Of a stretch of DNA of 64,000 bases, positions 23,581-35,407 are shown one piece after another; positions within the stretch are counted from its first letter, which is position 1, and each line of letters starts with the position of its first letter. Source of the DNA: Lithospermum erythrorhizon (Eukaryota; Streptophyta; Magnoliopsida; Boraginales; Boraginaceae); assembly GCA_019722365.1 (NCBI GenBank), contig JADFUC010000829.1:62001-126000 (forward strand), given 5' to 3'. The notes under the pieces were generated by a model. It was not told the origin of the DNA and did no database searches. It saw only the letters and a list, made by a program, of their open reading frames with translations. A program made the position numbers and the translations under genes.

Positions 23581-23875
23581 ACCTCGAAGATAACACATAC
23601 TCACGTATCATACCTTCCGTGGTACTATTAAACGCTTGCGTTTCATCATGCGATTATACACAACCTCGTATTCATTCCATTGGCAACGGTCCAAAATCTC
23701 ATTTTGACCTAATCTGATCATGTTAAAGTCCTTTAATTTTTCTCCATTTCTCACCAGCTTTAAGTAATCTATTCCCATCCAACTAACATCCTTATTTCAT
23801 TAAATTAATCAACACTATATATCCAATCTCAGAGTTTTATTACCTTGGAAAGAATAAGTTCGCACTCGACTTGGT

Positions 23876-24665
23876 ACATTACATAAATCCTACTACAATC
23901 GCGACAACGAAAGGCGCGGTTACAAATGAACCCAAAGCCCCGAAACTCCACGTCAACTGACACAAATGAAATGCCGCCCATAGCGAATAAAGGTGTAGGC
24001 TATGAAGCTTGGTAGTCACGTACCTCAAGGTGAAATTAACTCACGCTCTCGCTTCAGTCTGCAAGATTAGTGAATTACATAAAAGGAGGTAGATACGGTG
24101 ATTGCTCACGCAACTCGAGGGGCCATAATAAAAGAAATATCATTAGTGAATTCATTATCAAAATGCATGAATTTGCTTAGGCTAAATCAACTAAACATCA
24201 CTAGCCTAATAAAGAACATCCAATAATGATAATGATGCATTCACAAAGAAAACAAACGACAATAATACTGATAAATTCCTGACTACAATTATGACCAACA
24301 AATGTAAAAACCTCACGACCAACAATTTTAACACATCACAACTAAACAACTAGACTTTCCAACTCCCGACTTCGATGAGCTTAACCGCAGTACTTCTCAG
24401 CAACAACTATACAACTCAAGCAACGTGTCGTCCGGTTTACACCCAACTAATGCGTATATAATCAACCTCGACACGAGGAGAAACTTATGCCCGTCGACAT
24501 AGCTATCGTCGGACGTAGCAGTGCGAAAGCGGAAATACACCCGCGCCGCCGGTATAAGGCAAATACCAGATAATACAACAACATAAATCAACGGCTTCGT
24601 ACCTGACTCAGCGTAAGTCCTTGACTCATGGCTTATACCGTAGTATAGTAGCTGACACCAGTGGT
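23876..24665 (-). mobile_element. Ty3/gypsy LTR fragment, copy D
   Basis: About 790 bp matching copy C from roughly 18205 to 19015 (ACATAAATCCTACTA, GAAATGCCGCCCATAGCGAA, CATTAGTGAATTCATTATC, AATGATAATGATGCATT and more). Both LTR termini are missing. It abuts the truncated RT of the copia element to its right. Could be the remnant 5' LTR of the element whose 3' LTR is copy C. Confidence 0.75.
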
Positions 24666-25990
24666 CTGACTTTCGCGCCCGTGAACTTCATTTGAAACCT
24701 TCGCTTCTGATGCAGCTTTGAAAACATCGGCGTTTCCGTCTTTATCATGTTTCTTCTTAAATACCCATTTACATTCAATAGGCGAGCCCGTTTAGTAAAT
24801 CAACAAGGATCGAGCGTTACGGTACATAAATCATTACCGGTGCATGGTGTTGCCATCTGTCGACATCACTTGCTATTAAATTTGCTTAACATAAAGTGGA
24901 ACAAATCACTTTCAATGATGAAGGCTTCGCAATGCAGTGACTACAGTTGATTCTGTTGGATCTCACAGGGTTAAGTTCTTCCACATGCTTTCTTGTGGAT
25001 CGAGGGCGGATCTTACATGAAGAAGGTGCGATTCTTGTGGTGCGTCGGATATACGCATTGGATGCATCGACATTGACTTAATCAACTTGAGCTTCGTCAA
25101 GATGAACACCGCTCTTACAGTCATACGAGCAGATATTCACAACTTCGAGCATCGCATGCCCAACAATGAAGATTTTATTCTCATCTTTTAGGTAGAAGTA
25201 ATATATTTGTTTTCCTTTGGATATCTATGGGGAAATAGCATTTATCGGTTGGGCGCAAGTTTTATCCTTTGTTAATCTCTTAACATAAGCTTCACAACCC
25301 CAAAATCTGTGAAAATCAACAGGAATCTTCCCAGGCCACGGTTCGTGGGGAGTTTTTCTCTCACCCGACTTTGTTGGACATTTGTTTAAAGTAAGTGTCG
25401 CGTTTAAGTGCATATCCCCATAAATTAGCGGTAGATCGGATAGGCTCGTCATAGACTGACCATATCGAAGGGGTTGATTTCTCCTTCGGACATGCCATTA
25501 TGTTGTAGGCGTTCTAGGTGAGTTTTGAAAACGATACCGCACTCTGCAAGATGAGTATTGAACTTCGTGACTCAAATATTCTCCTTTCTATCGGACGGAG
25601 AATCTTTGTGTCTTGTTCAATTGGTTTTGTACTTCATTTGAAACTCCTTGAACTTCTCAAAGGACTTCGTGTTTGTGTCTCGTCGGATACAGGCATTAAT
25701 CTATGTCAGTGATGTCGCAATGAAGTAGTTATAGCCTCCTGCTGAGATGTGTTAAGATTTTTTTGTCACGTGATTATTATGATCACGTCATCGACACAAC
25801 ATTTCGTTGAATCAGGTGAAGGGTGATTTAGTCATTTTGCCCGAAAGGCAAAGATTCGCTTGTCGTATGATTCATAATCAAAAGAACCTTCAAGTATCCA
25901 TGAATTGGAGTTTCTTGATTCGGTTCTCGTTAATATGACCAGTCTTTAATGCCATAGGTATGTCTGGTTTAAGTCGTTAGGCTTATTCCG
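24666..25990 (-). pseudogene. copia integrase C-terminal half and start of RT
   Basis: In the minus strand, 25225-25452 encodes SLSDLPLIYGDMHLNATLTL and CEAYVKRLTKDK, the post-core integrase region (usual text: LPLSFWGYALETAAFTLNR, WGCEAYVKRL). At 25080-25220 comes YFYLKDENKIFIVGHAM, and at 24690-24800 IECKWVFKKKHDKDGN, the N-terminal RT signature. The rest of RT is missing. Frames change repeatedly. Confidence 0.8.
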
Positions 25991-26025
25991 TTTAAGTTTA
26001 TGTTATATGACTCAGTATTACGTGT

Positions 26026-27120
26026 CTAAGCGAATGAGCCATTTTGAAGGGAGGCGGTACCCGAATCTTGCCCGTTCTGGTGATCCCTAAATTCATCGGG
26101 ATCTATTGAAAATGAAAACCCATCATTATTCAAAACAGAAACGGAAATAATATTCCTGCAAATTGCAGGTACATAGTAAACCGGATATAAGTTCAAAACA
26201 AGGCCCGTGGGCAAATTTAAGCGATGGATCTCACTACGGGCGCTGACCTTTGGGCCGTTTCCCCTGCGTAGATCCATCTCCCTCTTCAGTCTTCTGCGGC
26301 TTGAGTTCACGCATATTATGACAAATATGAGAACCTAGCCGGTGTCTAGCACCCGCAGTAGAATTAAGTTGTGAGCTTGATAACATACGTACGCCCCGGT
26401 GAGTGGTCGTGAGACCATTCTTCCTATCATCTGTGAACTTCCTGCAGGTCGACTTCCAGTGACCTAGGTTCCCGCAATAATGACATTTGTCATCCCTTTT
26501 AGTGTTCCACGTCGTGACTTTGGGATTCTCGAACCACCCTTTCTTTGGTAAACTCTTCTTCTTCTTTGAATTTCTTCTTGTTTTGGACCACCAAAGCGAG
26601 GAAGGAGTAAGTTTTAGTCTTACGGTCGTCTCGGCATTCGTGATCATCTTATGCGATTCATTTGAGATAACTTCGAACTTGTGCATATTGAAGTTCATGA
26701 CAAGGCGAGAAGAATTTGTCTGGAAAGACGAGATGAGAGATCGCAGCAGGTTCTTGAGAGGCAATTTGGTGCGCGAAGCGTTCTGTTGATCGACAGACAA
26801 TCATTTAATATTATGAGGGCTCGCTGACTTTGTCGTTGACTTAGCGTCACGAAACACAGGACCGTGTCGTATCTCTCGACACAGCTACTTTCGGAATAAT
26901 TCCTCCCAGTTGCCGGTATATGTCATATCTGCGCCACCTTTTCATATTGAATTTGGAGCGAAGGTTCCATATTGGCCCGACATGAGACATTGGACATCCA
27001 CTGACTTATCGAGACTTGTGCTTTTTGTGGGATCCGTTTTTCTAGATGGAGGCACTATCATTAGGTTTTCGGAGGAACACTTGAGTGTTCGATGCGTGTT
27101 CGATTCTCTCTTTGCTTGAG
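26026..27120 (-). pseudogene. copia gag with zinc knuckle, protease and pre-integrase remnant
   Basis: The minus-strand frame 26234-26800 holds KCHYCGNLGHWKSTCRK, an intact CX2CX4HX4C knuckle, then LGSHICHNMRELKP, where plant copia protease normally reads LDTGAGSHICxN. The catalytic D-T-G triplet is degraded. The overlapping frame 26026-26310 gives LNLPTGLVLNLYPVYYVPAI and CRNIISVSVLNNDGFSFSI, the GAG-pre-integrase linker. The gag N terminus extends to about 27120. Confidence 0.8.
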
Positions 27121-28997
27121 AATAATTCTCAAATTTTGAGACCCTTCCGTCAGTTTGAGTTATTAAACTGCACTTTCAAGTGCTAAGCGAAGCCAGTTTT
27201 TATGAATAGTAGTAGCGGTGGCATTAAAATTCTACAAGAACCAATAAATAAAGACAGGGGTAAATGAAACTTCTCATGCTAAACACTTACAAATAAATTG
27301 TAAAGTAAATATAATACTTCAAATCTCACGAAATATATTAGTATGTCAGACCTATTACTTAGATCAACAGCAACAACTGACATTTTTTAATCGGTTATAA
27401 TAGTAGGTTATCAGCCAATTATGTAAACTTCTGCTCTTTGTGTCGTTAGCACATCTTATTCAAGATGCTACCGACTTTTGTATCTCCGACAAAGCGGTTA
27501 AGCATACCAATTAAACTAAAGTACTTGGAATGATCATCGAGAGAAAGCCCTTGGCGTTAGTGGAAATCACTTCAACATGATCCATTGTCATATCTAAGTG
27601 CAAAGCGTAACACACTGCCATCACGGTGTGTCGAATAATCTGACGATTTCCTGACTTTAAAGTGGCTTGATACGTTGCTTAAATTTTAAATTGGTGAGAT
27701 TATTATTACTTTGCTTTTATTTTACCATGCAATTGTAGCACATAATCAAGCATATGTACAACATGAAAAATAAAACAAGTAATGCACATTCAAGAGGCGT
27801 ATGATATGACCCTAGGCCCTATTACATTTTCAAAACTTGAAAACAACATTTAGCCCCTATTACAATTTCTTGTCTTACATTGGAATCTCACAGCTCCGTC
27901 TTGAATTACAATTCAAATATACTAATCCCAACTTAGGCGATTATGCGAACGTGGGAGAAACAAGAAAATTAAATTAAATAAAAATAATACTTATTTCCAA
28001 ATGGTCATATACTGTGGCTTAATACGGTACGCAGACCGGAAAAACATGGGTCATATCAATACACCTCCATTCCATTCCATAACAATATATATGGGCAAAA
28101 CATTAAAACAAATAAATGCACTTAATGTCACATATATTAAATGAAATGAAAATAATTGTGTTCATAATTGACTAATTAATTACCCATTATATTTATAATT
28201 AATTATCAATTAATGTAAATTTTAAATTCAAATATATTCACACATGATTAATGATAATTATTACAATAATTACCAACCTCTTAAATTTTATTATGGAATA
28301 ATTACTTACAAGTAATTAACTCCAAAATTTAAAATTTAAAAGTTATCATGAAAATATTTTCAAAAATTATCCAATTAATGAAAATAATTTGAAAGGAAAT
28401 ATAAATCCAAATTTAATGCCATTCCAGATATATATTCAATCATATTAATGATAAAATTTATGATTTAACATTTAAAACCGAAATTAATAATTACCAATAA
28501 ATTTTAAAACAAAAATAATTTCATAAAATACATTTAGGGTTTTCTAAAACGAACGATGAACTTCAACGACCAAAACCGCCCGGCCTCCCAGAGCAACCCA
28601 CGAACACGCGCCGGAGGCAGTTCGCAAGTTCGGCGTCAAAAACACTAGCATAAACCTCGAAAATTCGAGAACACACATAGTTTTAATTTCGTAATTTTCA
28701 CAAAATTTCTAAGCACCATTTGTAAAATCGAAAATGATTACACCTCAAATTAAAAATACAAATTAATCAATTTTTATGAAATAATTAAATAAACTTCACA
28801 TCATCAAAATCCAATAAATGAAGTGATGATTCCGACCATGAAACATATATACTAAAATGGGTTGATTTTTTCATATTGCTATATTCATCGATTGAATATA
28901 TAAATCATGAAATAATCAAAATTAACTAACAACTATGTCGGCGCACAATCGAGCTAGATAAAAATACATTAAACTTGAGTAGGCTCACGAGGCCCTT
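27121..28997 (-). other. leader of the TAR-like copia element and AT-rich filler
   Basis: No coding motif was found. The sequence contains long A/T tracts and a GC-rich island at 28560-28650 (CGACCAAAACCGCCCGGCC...). Its place between gag and the LTR, and the long leaders known in this lineage, support leader sequence. A recognisable primer-binding site next to 28998 is missing. Confidence 0.45.
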
Positions 28998-30003
28998 TGT
29001 TAGAATCTAGTATGAATTTAATCGTGATAAACACCCGGTCGTACATCCGGATTCTCAAAATAATGTAAATTAATCTAAGCATAAAATGACAAATGTATGA
29101 ATACAAGAATTCTTACATTTCGGCAGGCAATTAGACGATTCCCCACGTAGTGCCTCGCGTGAAAGCCGCGAGTTCCTCAATACTTGTTCAACACCGGCGA
29201 GATGTCCTACAGGTGCCTGGCAAGAGGAATCAGGCAAGGCTTGAACTTGCTAGAGTTTTGTGATGAAATGTGAATTGGAAGATAAATCTTCCAATTCTCT
29301 AGAAAGGAGAGCGGCTATTTTCTTTTGAGGGGTTGGAGGTTTTGTGATTCTTATGTCGTGAAAACCTAATCCCTTCTTTAAATACCAAGTCCCAAAATTC
29401 CCCTCGTTAAGCAACTCGTTAAGAAATCAGTTTAACTCGTTAACTTAATTAGACCGTTATGAACTTCTAATTAAATAATGAGTTCTTAGTGAGTTGTTCT
29501 ATTTTAATTAACTTAACAAAGTCAATTAAAATACTAACGAGTCACTATCGAATAGCTTATCAAGTTATTCATAGATCTCGATTGCTTAATTGATTAAACT
29601 TGCGAAGTTTAACCAATTTGATGTTCATCGACATATATATTTGACAATATATAAATATTGAAATACATTTCTCAATATACAAGTCGTTTAATTTCATTCA
29701 TGAAATATTATTCGAATATCATTGTATGTGTGTGACCTTCTAGGCTCAGATAATAGTAGAATTTGTATAATAATAATAATTGACCAATTACTATTATTAT
29801 AACGATTAATAAGTAAAAGATCTAACATTATTTCGCTGGCAGCTAGAATTATGTGAGAACCCACACTAGTAATATACCGTTACTAAGGTGAACACTAAGT
29901 TCCGGTAATCATATTTAACCAACCGGTAAATGAATTGATACCACGATTGTCCTTGACGGGCACAATAAAGGGAATCAGTGTCATTGATTTAGCATCTCCT
30001 ACA
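28998..30003 (-). mobile_element. 5' LTR of TAR-like copia element
   Basis: On the minus strand the 1006-bp segment begins TGTAGGAGATGC and ends AGATTCTAACA. A TATA-like TATTTAAAG occurs within it (about 29378-29386). It shares both ends with the solo copy at 14209-15179. The outer flank at 30003 abuts gypsy RT coding sequence, so this element inserted into the gypsy element. Confidence 0.72.
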
Positions 30004-30652
30004 TGCAGAATATATCAAAATGTCGTCAATGAACACCACCACAAATTTATGCAAGTAAGAGCGGAACACCCGATTCATAAGGTCCATAAATCTGTGAGGC
30101 GTTAAATCGACCCAAGCAGCATCACCAAAAACTCGTGAGTGCCCATATCTTACCAAATCTTGGGCTTCGATACATCGTCATCCTTAATCCTCTCGATTGA
30201 TGGTAGCGACCTCGAGTCAATCATAAAAATACCGGGCATCGCTTCAATTGATCAAGCAGATCATCGATTCTAGGCAACGAATGCTCGATTCTTAATTGTT
30301 ACTTTGTTAATTTGTCTATGTCGATACACAACCTCAAAGATCCATCCTTCTTCTTGAAAAATAACACCGGAGCACCCCAGGGTGAACTACTTGGTCGAAT
30401 GAATCCCCTATCCAACAATTCCTGCAATTGCGTTTTTAACTCCTTCAACTCCGTAGGAGCCATTCTATAAGGTGCCATAGAAATGGAGTAGTACCAGGAA
30501 TCAATTCTGGAAATTTCCACCTCTCGCCTGGGAGAGTCCAGCTGACTCCTCGAGGAACACATCAACATACTCTCTGTGACATGCCTCCTCGGGATCGATC
30601 TTCTCACTTTTACTTGTGTAGACAACATGAGCAAGATAACCAAGCCGTCCAT
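30004..30652 (-). pseudogene. gypsy reverse transcriptase, truncated
   Basis: The frame 30299-30652 encodes the RT fingers: [41 protein letters not shown] shifted reading to the left keeps LPRIDDLLDQL, EFLV, and SYLHKFVVVFIDDILIYS, with both catalytic Asp residues of FIDD present. Frame changes near 30299 and between 30120 and 30299 inactivate it. The copia LTR joins just after ILIY. Confidence 0.88.
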
Positions 30653-30679
30653 ACCGGCATCTTATGGGCAAGCTAAGGC

Positions 30680-31060
30680 GAAATGAGACAAGAGGAAAGA
30701 ATTTTTTATCACCTAGGAAGATCTTAGATTTACGAGGACTAGATGTTCAATCTTCTTAAGATGACAATCTATCGCTGACATGATCTCCCCAACCAATCCA
30801 TTCTAGGAATAAGATCAAAATCATTCATCTCAATTAATAAAATCCATCTCCAAGCATTGATTTTCCAATACTTATGGGACAATTTCTAAGTACCTCATTA
30901 ATCTTAACAGACTTTCCACCCGGAGTTAGAATTAGAAGTGGTATAGTAAGGATTTCTCGAGCTTTAGGAATCTGTGGAAAAATTTCGGAGATATGAAGGA
31001 ATGAGTAGCTCACAGAATCAAAGCAAGACTTTTGCTTCCGACCCGCATAAATTTAAAGTA
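30680..31060 (-). pseudogene. gypsy aspartic protease remnant
   Basis: The minus strand reads CFDSVSYSFLHISEIF, where chromovirus proteases have LFDSGATHSFVS. The catalytic Asp remains but the Gly of DSG is Val. Downstream come EVLRNCPISIGKSMLGDGF and, in another frame, a LFLEWIGW segment corresponding to the usual DVILGMDWL. These are the expected landmarks, with several stops between them. Confidence 0.7.
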
Positions 31061-32340
31061 CACATGACCACCCACAGAATCGAGCTTCTGGAGTAGCGCA
31101 AATAGCGCACGACTAGTTCAGCGCCATCGACTAGTCCCGGCAAACGCCACTACTACGACTACTCCCCTCCACGACCAAAGCTTCCTCACACCACTGAATC
31201 GACTCATGACTTCGCGGTAACTCTTCCATTTTGCTGGAAGTAAATGTGCTAGCACTCCACGCTGCTTTACTCTGCCTCTGGGGACAATCGATAGCAATGT
31301 GCCCTTTCTGGCGACATCGATAGAGACCACGACCACAATCTCAGGCATTCCGCAACTCACATGACCGGTTTTCTACTTGGAAAACACCATGGTCCTTTGT
31401 GCGCCACACGATAACCTCTACGAGATCCCCATGCAGTTAAAAGACACAGGCATGGAAAGCAGTAGTGATGAATTGAGAATTAGTAGAAGGAGCAACGTCG
31501 ACTCTGGGCTGTAACTGACATGTGTGATGGGCGTCCTAGAACCGAACTGTTGGCCGCCTTCCCGTCACAGAGCGTCATATCTTCCCTCTTTTCTCCCACT
31601 TGTTGGACACTCGGCCGTCCATCTACACACAGCAGGCATCATTCAACTTAGTTTGAAAAGTTGTATAATTCTTGAGTGACAACCTGGTGCGGATCTCCCA
31701 GTTCATTCCGTCCCTGAACCTCTCGATCCTCTTCCCCTCAGTAGGATTCACCTCCGAATGTGATCTTGAATCTTTCGTAGTCATTTATACTCTATTACAC
31801 TGGCAAATTTGGATCGATTCTCTCTCTAGGCGACATATACTTAAGACAAAAGCTCCCTCGAAATAATTCCCTGGCCCGATCCTTGACACCGGTGTCCGCC
31901 CGGCCGCCAATCAAAGATCGGTGTACGTGCTCGCGATCCTCGAGCTCCGCCGTGCAATCGTAAATTGCGAATCGGTCCTCAACTCCCATTAACTCCCGTA
32001 GGCTCAAATATACTCTCAAGTCTTGAATGAACTCACAATGCGAATAGGTGGATCGGCTCCGACAAACCCGGTCCGCTTGAGGTCAAATAAGCTTCTACTG
32101 TAACTCCACCTCTGCCCGGCGGCGAGGCACTACGGTCTCTCGATCTCCACGACATTGCCAGAATGCGGCTGACACTAGGCTAAATCCCTTTTCTGGCGCT
32201 ATCCACATTTTACTGACTCGACACCCAGCTACCACCTCGACACCTCTCGCTGGCTTCCCTCGTTTGCACCCACTTGCTTTGCACCTCGGCACCTAACTTG
32301 AGCAGAACTTCATTGGTGGCATCCCCAGCAGTCTACGAAA
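31061..32340 (-). pseudogene. gypsy gag remnant
   Basis: The minus strand contains the capsid-like phrase ELFRGSFCLKYMSPRERIDP (31795-32019), which matches the retrotransposon gag segment normally reading FxxFxxKYxSPxxR. A knuckle remnant YRCRQKGHIAIDCPQRQ lies at about 31280-31340, missing its first Cys. The N-terminal part (32095-32292) is basic with Arg/Gly/Lys runs, as usual for the start of plant gypsy gag. Frames are broken throughout. Confidence 0.7.
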
Positions 32341-32476
32341 TAATAAAAAGAAAGGAAAGATCGAGACCCCCTTGAAAACCCCAATATCGACAACTCTAAC
32401 AAGCTATCAACCTAGGCACACATAACCACCTGCAGAGACACCATAAAGACCACGAACACAGGTCTCTTACTAAAAT

Positions 32477-34819
32477 AGTAACGACCGACCCCAAATCGAC
32501 ATATAGGATAAAATCATTAACAACTACACCATTTTACCAAAGTCACCCAATCGATGGATATAATAACAAATATGACTGTGACATTATCAAAACAAAACTC
32601 TGCTATTCCGTCGTTGTATTCCATGACATCAACAAAATAGCAGTTAGCGAATACAAATCCTGAATAATACAACCCAAGGATATACTAGAAATCTAAAAAA
32701 TACAACGTAGGGAAAGTATGACAATAGAGGCCCATGATATACAACGCACCGGTCTGAAATATCTAGTCGGCCAATAAAGGAAATGAGCGTGCTGGGACTC
32801 CTGTCTACCACCGCTCACCTATAATCTTAGCGCGGCTCGGCGGAAACAGTCCTCGGCCGCCTCAGCCGATCGCTCTAGAGACCTGAGCATAAAAGCATCG
32901 CCCATAGAAAGAAATTGACTATTAGTGAGTGAATACAAATACCACAGACTTGATCACAATCCACATATATTAAATACTATATATATATAACATATGCACA
33001 TACATTAACCAGGCTACATAATGAATAACTGTCCACATATCACATAGTCTCAACACACACCCATAAATACAATACAATACAGATGAGCCTACAACCATAA
33101 ATAATGCATATTCATTTAAGGGAAATAGTCTCAACACACAAAGTCATCAAGTGAGGAATCCACCTCCAAATAATACACATATGAGGAATCCACCTCCAAA
33201 TAATCAGATGAGGCCTCCCCCGTCACTCCCGGCCGAGCCTACACCGCCCGATGTGCATATCGCACGAACCTCTTGATGCGGGGGCTACCCACCTGATATG
33301 CGCACCCTTTAAACACATGCAACGATATAGCATAGCCTGTAGCAGTACCTATGACACCGTGGCGTATCCACAATCTCATAACATGAATCATAATCTCAAT
33401 TATCTCATAATCCACTATCTCATAACATGAATCATAATCTTAATTATCTCATAATCCACTATCTCATAACATGAATCATAATCTCAATTATCTCATAATA
33501 TAACTCATAATCACTAATATTTCATGATATGAATCAAAATCTCAATTATTCCATCACATGAGTCATAAATCACAATTTCCACATAATATCAATCATAGTC
33601 ACACAATACACATATTAGAATAGTCCCAAGATAACACATACCAAAATATAGCAACATAATATATGAAAGGTCCCCTATCGTGAGATTTGTACTCACCTCG
33701 AGCCCAAAAGTAGTAATGATAACTCTCGTGGGTCCTGGGTACTTCAGATCTATGCTCCAACTCTATTCAAAGAAATTATACATTATAATACATTCCATAG
33801 AATAATCTCTCTTAACATCTATATTAACCCCGAGTGTTATACCACGTCTCACGATGCAAATTTACAACTCTTGTAATCATCGTATCCACGAGATTGATAT
33901 GCAACAACAGTCCAACGTAACTACATTCCAATACATAACCGTAAAATCTCCAATATTCGGTCATCACCTTATTACCCTAACAATAACATAAGCACATTCT
34001 AATCAATCCGACAATCAAATGAAAACTAACTAATCATTAAATACAATCTCGATTCGAAGCAATTTAAATCTTTATCTGAACTTTCCCCGAACTTTCTCAA
34101 CCCAATCTTTACTATCCATATCCAAATCAATAATTACATCACCCAAAACAAGCTATATTAAAGTCCTCACAACCTCATATTACCATTTAAAGTTAATTTA
34201 AGAAAAAAGTCAATAAGTCAACCCTCAACTTACACCACTTTTAACCCCAATATCACTCAAAATCACCACTAATCCCTAAGCGATACTTAGATAACATTTA
34301 CATACCATGGCAATTCAAGATCTAAAAGTCAACACAAAAGTTAAACTATTAAATGGTCAACTATAGCCTCAAATAATGTGATTTGAAGATTAAAACTCAT
34401 ACATTTGATGAACGAGAGATGGGAAACGAGATTATGAAGTAGATTCACTTAGTTGCCAGAAAATGAAAAAAAAAACCAAGGGAAATGTGGAGAGGGGTTG
34501 ACCGCTGCTTAAGGAAGAAGAAGAAATTTTTGTGAGAGGTTATGAATGATAAGTATAAGTTAGTGGAGGTAGTTAGGAGGTGGGACAACAGAGGTTTGGT
34601 CTAGTTTGGTTATGAGAATTTAAGCCTACTCTTCTCGGTTTAACAACCTAATAATTGGAAACCTTGGTCAAATTAATTTCTATTCTCAAAATATTATCGC
34701 CCAACCCATATTGTATTATTCGAATTAAAAATTTTTAAGCTTCATTTTACCAAACGCCCAACTTGAACAAGCTAAATACATTAAGAAAAATCGCTTTTAT
34801 ACGGGAGCCAGGTTATTTT
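32477..34819 (-). mobile_element. 5' LTR of the gypsy element, copy E
   Basis: The 2.3-kb LTR runs in plus orientation from AGTAACGACCGACCCC to ACGGGAGCCAGGTTATT. It matches copies A, B and G across its length (GGAATCCACCTCCAAATAAT, ACCTCGAGCCCAAA, GAACGAGAGATGGGAAACGAG). It lies immediately 5' of gag in the same orientation, which identifies the coding partner of the family and its sense direction. The terminal TG/CA are mutated, and no clear primer site follows. Confidence 0.82.
33373..33505 (-). repeat. 44-bp tandem repeat in LTR copy E
   Basis: Three near-identical units, each containing CTCATAACATGAATCATAAT and TATCTCATAATCCACTAT, start at about 33374, 33418 and 33462. They correspond to the 29-bp array at 9593-9710 in copy A, but with a longer, more homogeneous unit, suggesting recent local expansion. 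Confidence 0.8.
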
Positions 34820-35407
34820 GTACTAACTAAAAGGGAAAAACAAAACTTATGTAATCCTAGCAGAATCATAGGAACACATTTACACTTGCATAAAGTGTCT
34901 CTTATTATAAAGTGATCATTTTCCACAATTTCCACCAATGTGGACAACATAAAACAAGCTTTCCGTGTTAGCCAAATTTTAGATTGACAATACACCATAA
35001 TGTCCAACAGTTCAGGCATTCATTATTTTATTTCTATTTCATGCATTTTTCTACTATTCCAGTGTGCAAATAGTCTTGCCAATATTTTTATGGATTATTA
35101 TAAATTTTGAAACAAAAGAATTGGGGACAACAATAAGAAGATTTGGATAAAAATGATCTTTAGAAAAGTAGGCATAACACAATTCAAAATACCAATCCGC
35201 TCAGAATGAGGAATGCAAACCATAATGACCAACCATTACGGCCAATTCAGCACATAGAGAATCACTCTTATAGGGGCTGTCAAGGCAGCACATACTTCAT
35301 AAATTCCTACGGTTTGAACGAGGAACAACACCACCAAACCGAAATGAGGGAGGAACCAACATCGTTCTACTATTGCAACTACTACTCAAACGAAGAAGAA
35401 GCAAGGT
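34820..35407. other. intergenic, no gene recognised
   Basis: A 68-codon minus-strand frame at 34813-35019 has no recognised motif. The plus-strand 90-codon frame at 35206-35478 lies antisense to the 3' end of the BAG7-like pseudogene, is rich in Asn, His and Tyr and is probably fortuitous. Confidence 0.4.

Larger units (their letters stand above)
24666..30003 (-). mobile_element. TAR-like Ty1/copia element, 5' LTR to RT, truncated
   Basis: Right to left on the minus strand: LTR (30003-28998), a long AT-rich leader, gag with zinc knuckle, protease remnant, integrase linker, integrase C-terminal region, and the first part of RT, cut at about 24666 by gypsy LTR fragment D. The integrase-before-RT order is copia. 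The long leader, LTR text and the YFYL...ENKIF-type integrase tail resemble the TAR lineage (inference). Many stops and indels are present. Confidence 0.75.
30004..34819 (-). mobile_element. chromovirus-like Ty3/gypsy element, 5' LTR through RT
   Basis: Right to left on the minus strand: 5' LTR (34819-32477), gag (about 32340-31100), protease (about 31050-30680) and RT (30652-30004). The RT is broken right after the FIDD catalytic motif by the copia LTR at 30003. The protease-RT order and RT wording ([40 protein letters not shown]) are those of plant chromoviruses, probably Tekay/Del. RNase H, integrase, chromodomain and 3' LTR lie outside or were displaced; copies at 23.9 kb or 17.9 kb may or may not belong to it. 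Confidence 0.85.

Noticed and set aside
24397..24591. 64-codon minus-strand hydrophobic frame
   Set aside because: It lies inside gypsy LTR fragment D and has no counterpart in copy C.
26487..26789. 100-codon plus-strand frame
   Set aside because: It is antisense to the copia gag/zinc-knuckle segment, which has clear motifs on the minus strand.
33150..33600. Regularly spaced repeats resembling a CRISPR array
   Set aside because: The units are contiguous tandem repeats inside a plant LTR, without unique spacers, and the genome is eukaryotic.
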